From contig JADNRV010000263.1 in NCBI GenBank assembly GCA_015499995.1, forward strand, positions 1 through 64,000: 64,000 bases of DNA. The letters run 5' to 3'. The position numbers were made by a program, and so were the translations under genes. This DNA comes from Flammula alnicola. Its lineage: Eukaryota > Basidiomycota > Agaricomycetes > Agaricales > Strophariaceae. Below the pieces are notes generated by a model, which ran no database searches, was not told the DNA's origin, and saw only the letters and a list, made by a program, of their open reading frames with translations. Of this stretch, positions 11,578 through 23,289 are shown one piece after another. The stretch's first letter is position 1; each line of letters begins with the position of its first letter.

Positions 11578-14500
11578 TCCTGATACACAGACCCCGCCAA
11601 AGCATCACCGCACCTCGAAAGCACGAGAGAAATACAGCGGCAGGGCAGCAGACAACACACAGATTGTATGTGCCCTCCGCTGGTGCACTGTTCAACTCGT
11701 GATTGCACAGACGGATCACACGAGATCCAAGCATGAGCAATTTCACAAGCGAACCAGACAGGACAGGGCTCGAGGACGAGGAAGCTACGATGCAAGAGGG
11801 TAAGTACACCCAGATCTCTTTCTATGATAATGTCAACACTTACCTGTACCGTCTATGCAGCAGCTTGCCCCAGCCTCGAGCCCACCTGGCTCCAGACGGC
11901 GCACGAACGACACCATGGTTGGTAAGTGCCCCCCACATCCTTCTCTCGACCATATTCACCTTATTGAATCGAATCGAGTCGAGTCGTCGTTTTTGCGGAT
12001 TTGGGAGGCGGTGGTGAGGCGAGGACACCAACGAGGATGAATGAAAGGCTCTGTGGAAACGATGGTGGTAAGTATTAAGAAAGTGTTTGCAGTTCGATCG
12101 AGCTCTGATACTGGAATGAAATGGACACGGACCTGGCCATGAACAAGCCCTTTCTCCACTCCGCATAGAATCCTGCTGTGCCGAGCCCTTTCAGATGACC
12201 CATCGTAAATGTTCGCACCGACGTTTAACCAATGTGCCTTGGAGGGTTTGTTTGAAGGGGCAGTAGGTGGCGTAGTGAGAGGTATAATGATGTTAGTTCA
12301 CTGGCAACATGCGGACAAAGTGAGTCGTTCAGGTTTCAACTTTCGGCTCTGGGTTTGCTTAAGACTTGCTTACCTGTTAGCCATCGCGCGACTCACTCAC
12401 TCGGACGTGTGGGCATTGGTCGTGGTGTTGAATGGCCATCCACGGGTGGGCATGCCAGGTACATACGTACATTGTCATCCTGCCTCTAGACCTATAAAGC
12501 ACGTCAGTAAGGAAACACGGATGGTCGTCATCATACACGTACCCTGCGAACTCAAAACCTCAAGCACAACTTAAAGCTGCACAAGCGACGTCCAATGCTG
12601 TGCTGTTTTCGCCGGTTGGAACTTGAAGGAAGGGTGGGTGATGGCAGGTAACCAGGGTGCTGTGAGTAACCAGGGCACTGCGGGTCGTCTTGCTGAGCTG
12701 TGTCGAATGGAGCAGGTGAGGCTGGTGGCGGTAAGTTGACGGTGGTGGGCCGCTGCGGGTGTTCGAACAAACTCGAACATGGTCTGGTAAACCAGAGACA
12801 TTCGAGGAGGAGACAATGGCATGGTAAACATTGTCGTCTCCTTGTACAGCCTGTGGGTTGGATGGTAAGTAGCAAGTTACAGATGAATAATGGAACAAGT
12901 TGTAAGACCCGTTCCATGGTGCACCTCACAGATCTCCCTCTTCAAGGGTCTCCCCTTGTTCTCTCACTACCCTCTCCACCCATCCTAAGCCTTCTAAATG
13001 GCCCACATTGAGAGGAGGGGCAGGTGACCAGTCACTGGTCAGCCTTGTCCATTTATGCGGGTGTTGTGCAGTTGTTGTCGATGCCCCGCAGTGTCGTGGG
13101 GTCGTCGATGCAACAGAGGCATTGTGGGGTGGCCGTTGATACACCTGGGGCATCATGGATTCATTGCCGAGGGGAGTGGATGGTGGGTGAAGCGATGGCA
13201 TTGCAGTAGTAGGTCGTAGTTCAATGTTCATACGGTTCAAGACAAGTTGAAGTTGAAAAGTTCAACATTCACGTGGGTGGTCAGCTGACCATGGAAAAAG
13301 TGGGACATGATGTCTGAAATCTCTTAAGTCCTACCTGACAGCTTGACGTCAGTGCATATGGTATTCCAAAACACCGCAACACCGACGACGACGAGAGGGA
13401 GATGGCCAGCAAGGAGCACAGCTGTCAGTCGGTAAGCATCCATCTCTCTCTCATATGGTATCTTGGCTTGACACTTACATGTTCATTCTTCGTAGCCACA
13501 ACTTCAATTCAACTGCCGATTCCATCCCTCTTGATGCTCTGTTCTCCTTGGCAGCAAGTTCAACGATGGCGTTTACTGGGACCAGTTTCGAGCCTGAGTT
13601 GGTCGGGCATACGGCGTGGCAGGATATCGAGGAGCGGCGGTGAGTAGCCACCACAGCTACGAAAAACAGTCGACGTAAGTATCGTATCCTCGTCATTGAT
13701 TTGCAGGCTCTACTTACTGTCCTATATGTGATATAGCCACCCATGAACACACACCGTTAGCACAATAACGAAGGCAGGCAAGCAGGGAAGACGGTGCTGC
13801 ATGACACACCAGATGGACGTGGACGATGCCACCCTGGAAGAATTTGGTGCTGTGTGCCGCCTTGTACCCCGCCTTCAACTGTCACCTCTCCAGCGGATCA
13901 GATACGGTATCGCCTGCGGAGAGTGGCAAGTGTTGGGGTCATCAGCATGTGAGGGAGCCAGGAAAGAGACGATGTATGTCGGCTGACGTGCACTGGGCGT
14001 GTGCTGGCTCATCGCCCTCTCCAGTTGATCGAGGATCGGCGCATCAGATTTGCGGGTCGCGGCTACTAGCTAGCTACATGGGCGAGATGCTGATATGGAA
14101 AGAAGTGTGCCGGGTGCCGCCAGGACCTCAGCTCTCCACGTTGTCAGGCTGGGACATTCTTGACGCTATCACCAAGAATGTTTACGAACCTCATGCGCAC
14201 CAATTCTCGTCCTTCGTCGGCCATCTATTCCTCGAAACCTGTCCGTGGTCGATGACAACACTCGGGGTAGAACCTTCGAGGGTGAGAGCGAGGAGGAGGA
14301 CCTGGACCACCTACTGAGAGATGTTACGTTGGAACGGCGGGAATCTGGGCTGAACGTGGGTCAGCAGGAGCCGAGATTCCAAAACACCGCAACACCCACC
14401 CATCCTGCTCCTTCACTCCAGAGCACACACCCCACCTACCACTGCCTACCCACACATCCCTGTTTGTCCAAGTCGGGGATGCCTCAACGCTGCTTCGATA

Positions 14501-14590
14501 TGACCCGATGATGAGCTGGCAATCGCGACCGCAAAATGAGCGAGATGATGACTCCATGACGCTGCAATGGCCCGTGCATCGACGATGACA
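11578..14590 (+). pseudogene. Remnants of a multi-exon gene inside the inverted-repeat island
   Basis: Short coding-like blocks are bordered by good fungal splice sites on the plus strand. Examples are an ATG block MSNFTSEPDRTGLEDEEA ending at a GGTAAGT near 11,799; an acceptor at CTATGCAG|CAG (about 11,860) with a donor GTTG|GTAAGT; and an exon with AFTGTSFEPELVGHTAWQ (about 13,560-13,620) preceded by TTCGTAG. A longer block (14,060-14,320) contains LSGWDILDAITKNVYEP. The blocks are too short and too often broken to give one protein, and no family is recognised. It may be the 5' part of the gene whose SET-like end lies at 15,695-16,054, but that link is inference. Confidence 0.4.
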
Positions 14591-14599
14591 TGACATTCC

Positions 14600-15560
14600 A
14601 CAACTGCCGCTTCTATCCTCTCCACTGCCACCTCCTGCAGTGACGTCGAGCACGAACATGCTTCATGCTCGCTCATACAGCCGCCGCACATCCTCCACAG
14701 CCACGACAGCCATCTCGCCATGTTGATGACTGTAGCTCTGTCCTCTCGACCTGCTGCCTCCACTCCAGTGGCATTGAGCACACAAGAGCTTCACGCTCGC
14801 CCGTGCAGCCACTCCACCACATCCACAACTGCGGCATCTGTCCTTCCTGCCCCCAGCCTCCTCTGCGGCGACGTCGAGCACAAATGACTTTTTGTGCTCG
14901 CTCATACAGCCCCCACATGACCTCCACTACCACAATAACTGCCCCACCATGTCCACAACCGCAGCCTCTGACCGCTCAACTCGCTGCCTCCACTCCGTCA
15001 ATGTTGAGCTTGAACAAGCATGATGCGCATTCATGCATAGTGATGGGCACGGGTAACCCGCGGGCGAATTTTTGTCGACCCGCACCCGTACCCGCCAAAA
15101 CCCGCACCCGTGGTCACGGGTACGGGATCCCGTGCTTGCAGGTGCGGGTTTGCAGGTGACCCGTGCCCGTGGGTACAGAAACCCGTGCGGGTTTGATGGG
15201 GGCATCGTGAGAACTTGTGCCAGCAGAACAAGAATTAGAATAAATTTTGGTAAATCACATTACATAATTAATTATTCAACACATTTGACACACATTTCGG
15301 AGTTTTCCGTGTGCCGGCCGAAAACCCGTGACCCAGGCGCACGGGTGCGGGTTGGCTGAGGGTCACTCAAAGCACACCCGCACCCGCACCCGCCATACCC
15401 ATACCCGTAAACCCGCACGGGTGTCGGCACCCGTGCCCATCACTATTCATGCAGCTGCCTCGCCGCATCCATGACCTCCATGTCCATCCTCTCCCCCCAC
15501 GCCTCCTCTGCGGCAATGTCAAGCACGAACGAGTCTCACGTCTGCATATTTGGCACCTGC
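14600..15560. repeat. Degenerate tandem repeat, about 110-130 bp unit, 4-5 copies
   Basis: Units share the pattern GCCTCC.CTGC.G.GACGTCGAGCAC, then TGCTCGCTCATACAGCC, then CACATCCTCCAC. Copies begin near 14,620, 14,754, 14,865, 14,985 and, after the hAT MITE, 15,505. The order is still readable although copies differ by many substitutions. No gene is supported here. Confidence 0.6.
15038..15445. mobile_element. hAT-type MITE, 408 bp, with perfect 8-bp target duplication
   Basis: It starts TAGTGATGGGCACGGGT and ends with the exact reverse complement ACCCGTGCCCATCACTA. It is flanked on both sides by TTCATGCA (15,030-15,037 and 15,446-15,453). The TIR sequence and 8-bp duplication are those of hAT superfamily elements. 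The interior is full of ACCCGCACCCG-like direct and inverted repeats and has no ORF. It interrupts one unit of the tandem repeat around it. The exact TIRs and duplication suggest a fairly young insertion. Confidence 0.92.
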
Positions 15561-15694
15561 GTACATGGGATGAGGGCGAGGCTGGGTGGAAGGCTAGCAG
15601 AGTAACGCCATGGGTGGGAGTGCGGAAAGTGGGTGTTTTATCTCCAACGTACAACGTACCACTGTGCTGACATTTACCTTCAACAGCCTAAATC

Positions 15695-16054
15695 ATGGAC
15701 CGGGAACTGAACATTGACGATGCCACGGGTAGCGGCGGTGTTCGGCCACTGCCCCAATGTCCCTCGTCTCTCGCTAAACCCCTCAATGCCTATGCGCATC
15801 TTGGCATGCCCAAACCCTTCGTGCACGTCTTCGACCCCCCTCTCAATCTCGCACTCGATTCACACATCGTCAGTGGCCAAGGCCGGTTCGTTAGAAGGGT
15901 GTGCCGGCCCAACGCCGTCCTTCGACCTGCACTACGACAAACCAGCAGCGGAGGAAGAAACCTCAGTTTTGGGGTGTTTGCGCGGCGTGACCTCAAGGCC
16001 AGCGAGGAGATCGTGCTGGGCTGGGGGTGGGATGATGGGAACACACATAGGTAA
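15695..16054 (+). pseudogene. SET-domain-like C-terminal fragment, cut by a foldback element
   Basis: The open frame starts in an exon with a likely acceptor near 15,687. It contains RFVRRVCRPNAVLRP and FGVFARRDLKASEEIVLGW, then WDDGN. This resembles the end of SET domains of fungal SET3-like methyltransferases, where an N-x-x-x-x-P strand is followed by F..RDI..GEE..L.W. The NH(S)C core motif is not intact here (it reads CRPNAV). The frame runs straight into the foldback element at 16,044, and downstream of that element (18,556-18,825) a Ser-rich frame with CSC may be the continuation. The call rests on a short match and could be wrong. Confidence 0.45.
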
Positions 16055-18558
16055 GCTACAATGTAGTGTATGATACGGTCTAGCGAACACATACAATGTA
16101 CCATATGATACGGGGCCAGCGAATTCGCTGGACAGCATAGAATACATACCAAATTGAGCTATCTACATTGTACCGAATCATACGGGGCCAGCGAATTCGC
16201 TGGAGCAGGCCACGGCAGTCAAACTGGGGGTCAACGGCACTCGGTAGGTCACTGGCACTAGGTCGGGACCCATGTCGGTGCCATAGGTAGCCGGCACCGG
16301 CACTTGATATGCAACTGGCAGTTTTTCGGGAGTGGACTGCCTTGAAAAGTGCAGTAATGGAGTGCGTTAGAGTAAATTAATATTAGATGCTGTGGCAACC
16401 AAGATAACATTAATATAATTTGATTGAAAGGCAGGAATACAGGGTTCGGAAAAATTGTTAGGGTGCCGGCAGGTCACCTATGAGTCGGCACCGGGACCGG
16501 CACTGGATGTAGATGGACGGGAATGGTGCGCGTCTAAATAAATTACTATTATATGCGCTTTTGACGAAATGAACATAATGTAAGTTGACTGAAAGGCAGG
16601 CATACAGGCTTCGGAAACATTGTTAGGGTGCCGGCAGGTCCTCTATGAGTCGGTACTGGCACCGGCACCAGGTATAGATGCACGGGAGTGGTGCGCGTCT
16701 AAATAAATTACTATATTATGCGTTTTTGACGAAATGAACACAATGTAAGTTGACTGAAAGGCAGGAATACAGGCTTCAGAAAAATTGTTAGGGTGCTGGC
16801 AGGTCACCTATGAGTCGATTCCGGCACCGGCACAGGGTTTAGATGCATGGGAGTGATGTGCGTCTAAATTATATGCATTTTCAACGAAATCAGTTGACTG
16901 AAAGACTGGAATATAAGCTTTGGAAAATTTGTGAAGGTGCTGGCAGGTCACCTATGAGTCAGCATCAGGACCAGGACTAGGAAGAGATAGACAGGAATGG
17001 TGTGCGTCTAAACAAATTAACATTGTATGTGTTTTCGATGAAATGACCATTATGTGAGTTAATTGAAATGCTGGAATATAAGCTTGGTTTTATCAATCTT
17101 CAAATTGAGTTATGTTCGCATCATTTTGGTCAGTCATTTTGGTTGCAGATCCAAGGGGATGGGCATGAGGACAACATTCCGTGAGACATATGGCCTCTTT
17201 CTACACTGGAATAACAGATAGGAATCAGAACTTACAGTCATGGATCATAGACCATTGTTTCAATTAGAATATCCAAGATGGATTCTCTCTCCTCAAACTC
17301 TGTAGGATCTTTGGAAGCCACTAGCTTTGGGAGAGATGTGACACCATAATACTATACATTAGCCTCTTTGTCAGTTGTATCCTTCATAAGTGCAGCCTGC
17401 AGAGCATTATATTGGTCCTTGCTTTTGAACAGGTTTAACTTGACAAATTTTGAAACATGAAATAGATGCATGCAATCTCTCTAAGATGGGATATCATTTC
17501 AGCCACAGTGTACAGAGAATAATAGTGAGCATTCTTGTCTTTGGCCAGAAAGGCATTTAATAGGATTGTGAGCAATGAGGAAGCATGGATAATTGTACCC
17601 TTTTTATTTGCAAATCTCGTATACCCACCAATACAATTCAAGACATGGTTAGCTGAAGTAAAAATTTCTCCAAAGCTTATATCCCAGCATTTCAATCAAC
17701 TCACATTATGGTCATTTCATCGAAAACACATACAATGTTAATTTGTTTAGACGCACACCATTCCTGTGTATCTCTTCCCAGTCCTGGGCCTAATACTGAC
17801 TGATAGGTGACCTGCCAGCACCTTAACAAAATTTCCAAAGCTTATATTCCAGTCTTTCAGTCAACTGATTTCGTCAAAAATGCATATAATGGTAATTTAT
17901 TTAGACATGCACCATTCCCGTCCATCTACACCCAGTGCCGGTCCCGGTGCTGACTCAGAGGTGACCTGCCGGCACCTTAACAATTTTTTCAAAGCCTATA
18001 GTCCAGCATTTTAATCAACTCACATTATGCTCATTTCATCGAAAATGCATATAACATTAATTTATTTAGACGCGCACATTCCCGTCCATCTCTGCACAAT
18101 GCCGGTGCCAGTACTGACTCCTAGGTGACCTGCCGGCACCCTAACAATTTTTCCGAACCCTGTATTCCTGCCTTTCAATCAAATTGTATTAATGTTATCT
18201 TGGTTGCCACAGCATCTAATATTCATTTACTCTAACGCACTCCATTACTGCACTTTTCAAGGCAGTCCACTCCCGAAAAACTGCCAGTTGCATATCAAGT
18301 GCCGGTGCCGGCTACCTATGGCACTGACATGGGTCCCGACCTAGTGCCGATGACCTACCGAGTGCCGTTGATGCCTAGTTTGACTGCCGTGGCCCGCTCC
18401 AGTGAATTCGCTGGCCCCGTATCATACGGTACAATGTAGATAGCTCAATTTGGTATGTATTCTATGCTGTCCAGCGAATTCGCTGGCCCCGTATCATACG
18501 GTACATTGTAGGTGTTCGCTAGACCGTACCATACACTACATTGTAGCTTACCTATGTG
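16044..18558. mobile_element. Foldback element (about 2.5 kb) with long repeat-filled inverted arms
   Basis: The outer ends are exact inverted copies (CACATAGGTAAGCTACAATG, and its complement ending at 18,558). The arms (about 16,044-17,093 and 17,674-18,558) pair over most of their length. They contain tandem units of about 165 bp, each with GGTGCCGGCAGGTCACCTATGAGT: five in the left arm, about four in the right. A perfect 16-bp palindrome CCAGCGAATTCGCTGG occurs at 16,116, 16,188 and 18,471, with a one-mismatch copy at 18,399. No target duplication is visible. The core (17,094-17,673) has only a minus-strand frame of 86 codons (17,435-17,695) of unknown nature, so it looks non-autonomous. 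Confidence 0.85.
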
Positions 18559-18599
18559 ACCACCTCATCCTTGTCGCCTTCCCTGCTCGACATGTCTCT

Positions 18600-19199
18600 G
18601 TCAACAACAACAATGGATGAAGCCTCCTCCTCCTCATCCTGGTCTTGCGCTACATCGCTGATGATCAAAGACCTCTGCCTCGAGCTGCGTGCTGAGAGGA
18701 CGTGGAGCATGGGGCTAAAGAAGGTGTTTGGCATGTGCAGTTGCAGGAGGAGCCAGTTGCAGGAGGAGAGCAAACTGGAGCCGGTTTATGCGCCGCTGAG
18801 CGAGGGTATCATAACAGCTTCCTGATTCATAGTGTACATTTTATAATAAATATAAATTCATCAGATGATAGTAGTATTATATATAACTTCTCAATCTCAG
18901 GATCTCACAAGGCAACTCTGGTGGTATTATACAATCTCAGGATGTTACAGGGCGTCTATGATGGCTTATTGCAGCCTAGGAAAATTCAACTTACCTAAGT
19001 CAACGTGGAATCAAAAGTCTTTTTCCTGGAAGAGTCCAAGAGTGCTTTGGGGAACTGTAACTATGTCAAAAGACATCCAGAGACACCCAGAGCAACCCAA
19101 AGCAGCCCAGGGTGTCTATGTATGCTTTGGGAAAGTTGGAATTACCTAAGTTGATCTGGATCAAAAGTTGTTTTCCTGATGATCAACACTATGAACTGG
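18600..19199. other. Island interior right of the foldback element: Ser-rich frame and short repeat copies
   Basis: 18,556-18,825 has an open frame starting with a Ser-rich stretch and containing FGMCSCRRS, possibly the far end of the disrupted SET-like gene. 18,990-19,180 holds two direct copies, about 150 bp apart, of a TTACCTAAGT..ATCAAAAGT..TTTTCCTG block. The second ends in TTTTCCTGATG, the same end word as the outer inverted repeat at 19,803. Confidence 0.45.
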
Positions 19200-19803
19200 G
19201 GCATGGGGTGACGAACAAGGCTGGCAATGGTGCCATGGGAAGTATTGATGAGTGATAATGACAAGAATCATATGTAGACTAGGGTATTTTACTATCTAGG
19301 TTGTACTTATGTAGTAGGAACTCAAATATAGTTGTTTATTATAAAGTGTATAAAGTAAGATGGAAATGGATCTAAAGAGCTCTCTCAGTACTTTGGGCAG
19401 CATTGAAAGATCTATGACTGCTCTTTAACTGCTCTTTGACTGCTCTTGACTGCTCTTTGACTGCTCTTTGACTGCTCTATGACCATTCTATGACTGCTCT
19501 AGGTTGCTTTGGACCTGCTTTGAGAGTGCTTTGGATTGCTTTGGACATGCTTTGAGAGTGCTTTAGGTTGCTTTGGGTTGCTTTGGTTTTGCTTTGGGAC
19601 AGCTTTAGTTCTGCTTTCAGACGTCTTTGGTTTCACTTTCAAAGCAAGTGGAGTGGCTTTGAGACGTCTTTGAGGAAATAGTTACCAAGTCACTTAGATT
19701 TCAAAGCCACCTGAGAAGCTTTGAGTCTTTGTAGTCTTTAGAGTCTTTAGAGATGCCTAGAGCACCCTGGGTTTCTCTGAGGAAAAACTTCATTTTCCTG
19801 ATG
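19200..19803 (-). repeat. Right arm of the long inverted repeat (about 604 bp)
   Basis: This is the reverse complement of 11,012-11,577, ending CTTCATTTTCCTGATG. It is slightly longer than the left arm because of a local expansion of a 12-bp unit (see 19,415-19,500). The two arms differ by scattered substitutions. Confidence 0.85.
19415..19500. repeat. Short tandem repeat (TGACTGCTCTTT, about 7 copies)
   Basis: Successive 11-13 bp units of TGACTGCTCTTT with small changes. The left arm of the inverted repeat has only about one equivalent unit, so this expanded in the right arm after duplication or contracted in the left. Confidence 0.8.
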
Positions 19804-21600
19804 TGGGGTGGTTTGGAGAGAGCAGGCCACCCAATTGAGGTGAAGGGGTTCGTGCCTCGCCATGCAGAAAAGCAGTGCTCAACAATGACATCCTGAACAG
19901 TCAAATGAACACCTATAGCCATGAAATTTTGGTTGATAAACTTTAAGATGCATATGAACAAAGTAACACTCATGAGATAGAGATATGTCTTTGTTGAATG
20001 GATGATGGAGGCTGTTGAAAATTTCTGATGTTAAATCTATGAAAGAAAAAAGTCAGACCATATAGAACCGTACAGGAAGCAAAAAAAAAGTGAATCAAAA
20101 GATCGAAAAAGTTAATTTGCAAAGTGTAAAGACCGTGGAGGGAGAGGATGGATGAGGAGAACATTTCAAATGTCCTATCGATTATCGTGAGTCTGTCACA
20201 AGCCCCTTCTCTGAAGGTCCTGCGGAGCCCCAAATCTCTTCCCAAAAGCAGGACTGTTTGCGCAGCCAAAATACCGGTCCGGAGAAGGCAGCTTGAACTG
20301 AACCTAGGTGTGTTGCTGCTCTTTTAGGAAGGTTGTTTAGTCATGTTTAAGCTGAAACAGACCCCAAAATGGCATTACCGAAGTTCCAGCTGGCATCAAC
20401 AAATGTTCACATGATGGCTTACCCTCGAGGAAGGTGTACTTAGAAAGCAGAAATGATGATATCCAAGTGTTCCCCACCTCTGAATTAAATATATTAGGTA
20501 GACATTGATGTTTTCTAAAAATCCAGACTGAAATATACTTAAAAAAAAATTCCCATGAGCAAGAGGTTCGAACCCATTCGAACCAGAACTGAACCAGAAC
20601 TGTTGGTCCAGTTTGAGGTTTGGCAAAATAGCCTGAACCAAACCTTAAGTTCAGTTCTAGGTTCAGAGAAATTGGCCTCTGAACTGAACTGAACCAAACT
20701 TTTCCATCATTACAAATGAGCACTTCGAAATACTCAAGCCATTTGTTGCTGAACACCCTGTTAACACCCTCATCGAAAGCAACCCTTATTAGTAGCGCAA
20801 GGTTCATACCAACCACATGTACACCCACAGCACCCAGTATGATGAGAAGTTTGAGAAGCGGTGTCAGCATCATGAGGATGGCTATGTACAAGCTGACAAG
20901 TGCAACAGTCTTTGATTGTGTCTTCTGAAAGGCATCCTTGTCAAGATTTATTTTAAACTTCTCATGTTGAGAGGATTTGGGTGTTTGCAAGGGGTATGTA
21001 GCATACACAAGGTTGACCATATTGTGACTAGGAAGTGTACAACAAGGTGTTGATACTTCATATTGATCCTGCAAAAGTATTTAAATAGAATTTGTGGGGT
21101 TGGATAAAAGATACAATTCATGCAAAGATATTTAATGCTTTTCAAAAAAATTCTACTGTCTACCAGACAAATTTGCTGAAATAAAACCCAAATAAAACCT
21201 CAGTTTGCACCAGTATCATGCTTTCCAAGTCTTCCTTGGTTGGCCCTATCAAAGTTAATATCAATCTGTAACAGAGCCAGGTGTGGCAGGATTCAGAATC
21301 TATGGATCTACATCCATTACATCTTCTATCAAAAAGCCTCTGCCAATGTCTAATGAATTACCAGTAATTCCAGTATCAAAGGGAGAATCTACATCCATCA
21401 TGTCTTGATAGCAGACCACATTCATTTAAGGAAAAAAAGTATGAATGGAGGACAGACTCACCTTGACCAATTTCTTCTATTCCGGAGGTTGAAGGAGTGG
21501 AATGAATAGGTGCTTTGCAGACAGAAAGAAAATGAAGTTAAATAATATATGGTGTTACATGACATACAGTTGTTCTGAGGCTTAAGAGTAGCATTCAGCA
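19804..21600. other. AT-rich stretch without a recognised gene
   Basis: The longest open frame is on the minus strand (21,074-20,337, 245 codons). It has a hydrophobic segment near LILGAVGVHVVGMNLALLI and no family motif I recognise. It could be a decayed transposase or chance. A run of alternating GGTTC/GAACC words (20,560-20,705) forms many small inverted repeats and may be a worn transposon end. Confidence 0.4.
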
Positions 21601-23025
21601 AGAAAATACAGCAGGGCAAGAGGAAAAAGCACTCACTGATTGACACTGTCAGCGAGGAAAGACAGCAAGGAGAGAGCACTCACAAGCTGCAATGCAGAGA
21701 GAGATTGCCACTGTCAGCAAGGGAAGATGGCAAGAAGAGAGAGCACTCACATCCTGCAATGCAGAGAAAGATTGCCACTGTCAGCGAGAGAAGGTGGCAA
21801 GGAGATAGAGCACTCACAAGCTGCAATGCAGAGAGAGATTGCCACTGTCAGCACGGAAAGATGGCTAGGAGAGAGAGCACTCACACACTGCAATGCAAAG
21901 AGATGCCAGTGTCAGCGAGGGAAGATGGCAAGAGAGAGCACTCACAACCTGCAATGCAGAGAGAGATTGTCACTGTCAGCAAGGGAAGGTGGCAAGAAGA
22001 GAGAGCACTCACAATCTGCAATGCAGAGAGAGATCACCACTGTCAGCAAGGGAAGACGGCTAGAAGAAAGAGCAGTCACACGCTGCAATGCAGAGAGAGA
22101 TTGCCACTATCAGCAAGGGAAGATGGCAAGAAGAGAGAGCACTCACATCCTACAATGCAGAGAAAGATTGCCACTGTCAGCAAGAGAAGATGACAAGGAG
22201 AGAGAGCACTCACATCCTGCAATGCGGAGAGAGATCACCACTGTCAGCAAAGGAAGATGGCAAGGAGAGAGCACTCACATACTGCAATGCAGAGAGAGAT
22301 CACCACTGTCAGCAAGGGAAGATGGCGAGGAGAGAGCACTCACATTCTGCAATGCAGAGAGAGATTGTCTTTGTCAGCAAGGGAAGGTGGTAAGAAGAGA
22401 GAGCACTCACAACCTGCAATGCAGAGAGACATCGCCACTGTCAGCAGGGGAAGATGGCTAGGAGAGAGAGCACTCACACGCTGCAATGCAGAGAGAGATC
22501 GCCACTGTCAGCAAGGGAAGATGGCAAGAGAGAGCACTCACAAACTGCAATGCAGAGAGAGATCACCACTGTCAGCAAGGAAAGATGGCAAGGAGAGAGA
22601 GCACTCACATCCTGCAATGCAGAGAGAGATCACCAGTGTCAGCAAGGGAATATGGCAAGGAGAGAGAGCACTCACATCCTGCAATGCAGAGAGAGATCAC
22701 CACTGTCAGCAAAGGAAGCCGGCGAGGAGAGAGAGCACTCACATCCTGCAATGCAGAGAAAGATTGCCACTGTCAGCAAAGGAAGCTGGCGAGGAGAGAG
22801 AGCACTCACATACTGCAATGCGGAGAGAGATCACCACTGTTAGCAAGGAAAGATGGCAAGGAGAGAGCACTTACAAGCTGCAATGCAGAGAGAGATCACC
22901 ACTGTCAGCGGGGGAAGATGGTGAGGAGAGAGAGCACTCACGCGCTGCAATGCAGAGAGAGATCGATGCTGTCAGCAAGGGAAGATGGCAAGGAGAGAGA
23001 GCACTTACCAACTGTACTCCAGTAA
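21600..23025. repeat. Minisatellite, 67-bp unit, about 22 copies
   Basis: The unit reads roughly ATTGCCACTGTCAGCAAGGG, AAGATGGCAAGAAGAGAGAG, CACTCACATCCTGCAATGCA, GAGAGAG. Copies are 62-67 bp; the shorter ones lack about 4 bp in the GAGA run. Because 67 is not a multiple of three, reading frames of up to 270 codons appear in all three plus-strand phases. They encode the same repeated peptides (SAREDGK, REITTVSKG, HSHPAMQ) and are very unlikely to be genes. Confidence 0.95.
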
Positions 23026-23289
23026 TATGATTGTTGGGGAAATATCAGATCGTGTGCTTGCTTGATTTTTAGTGACTGACCACTCTGCTCGAAGCCACAT
23101 CAGCCCTTGCAACGGCATCCTTAACTTTGGCTGGGTCTTGATTGTGGTGCAAAATACACTCCATATCACCAGGAGCTATATCATTGTCAGTCGTTCTCCC
23201 CTCATTTTGTCAAGGACACATAACTCACATATCAGACGTTGTAACTGCTCTCGATAACGTACAATACCGGATCGCTTGAAAGCCTATGA

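Noticed and set aside
20560..20600. A tRNA B-box-like word (GGTTCGAACCC)
   Set aside because: No A-box at the right distance, no cloverleaf and no terminator. It sits among alternating GGTTC/GAACC words that look like a worn repeat.
21640..22461. Long open frames (up to 273 codons) across the minisatellite
   Set aside because: They arise because the 67-bp unit lacks stops in all forward phases. The encoded peptides are the same repeat in shifted frames, and composition gives no sign of a real protein.
21640..23025. A CRISPR array
   Set aside because: The repeats are contiguous 62-67 bp units without unique spacers, and the genome is eukaryotic.
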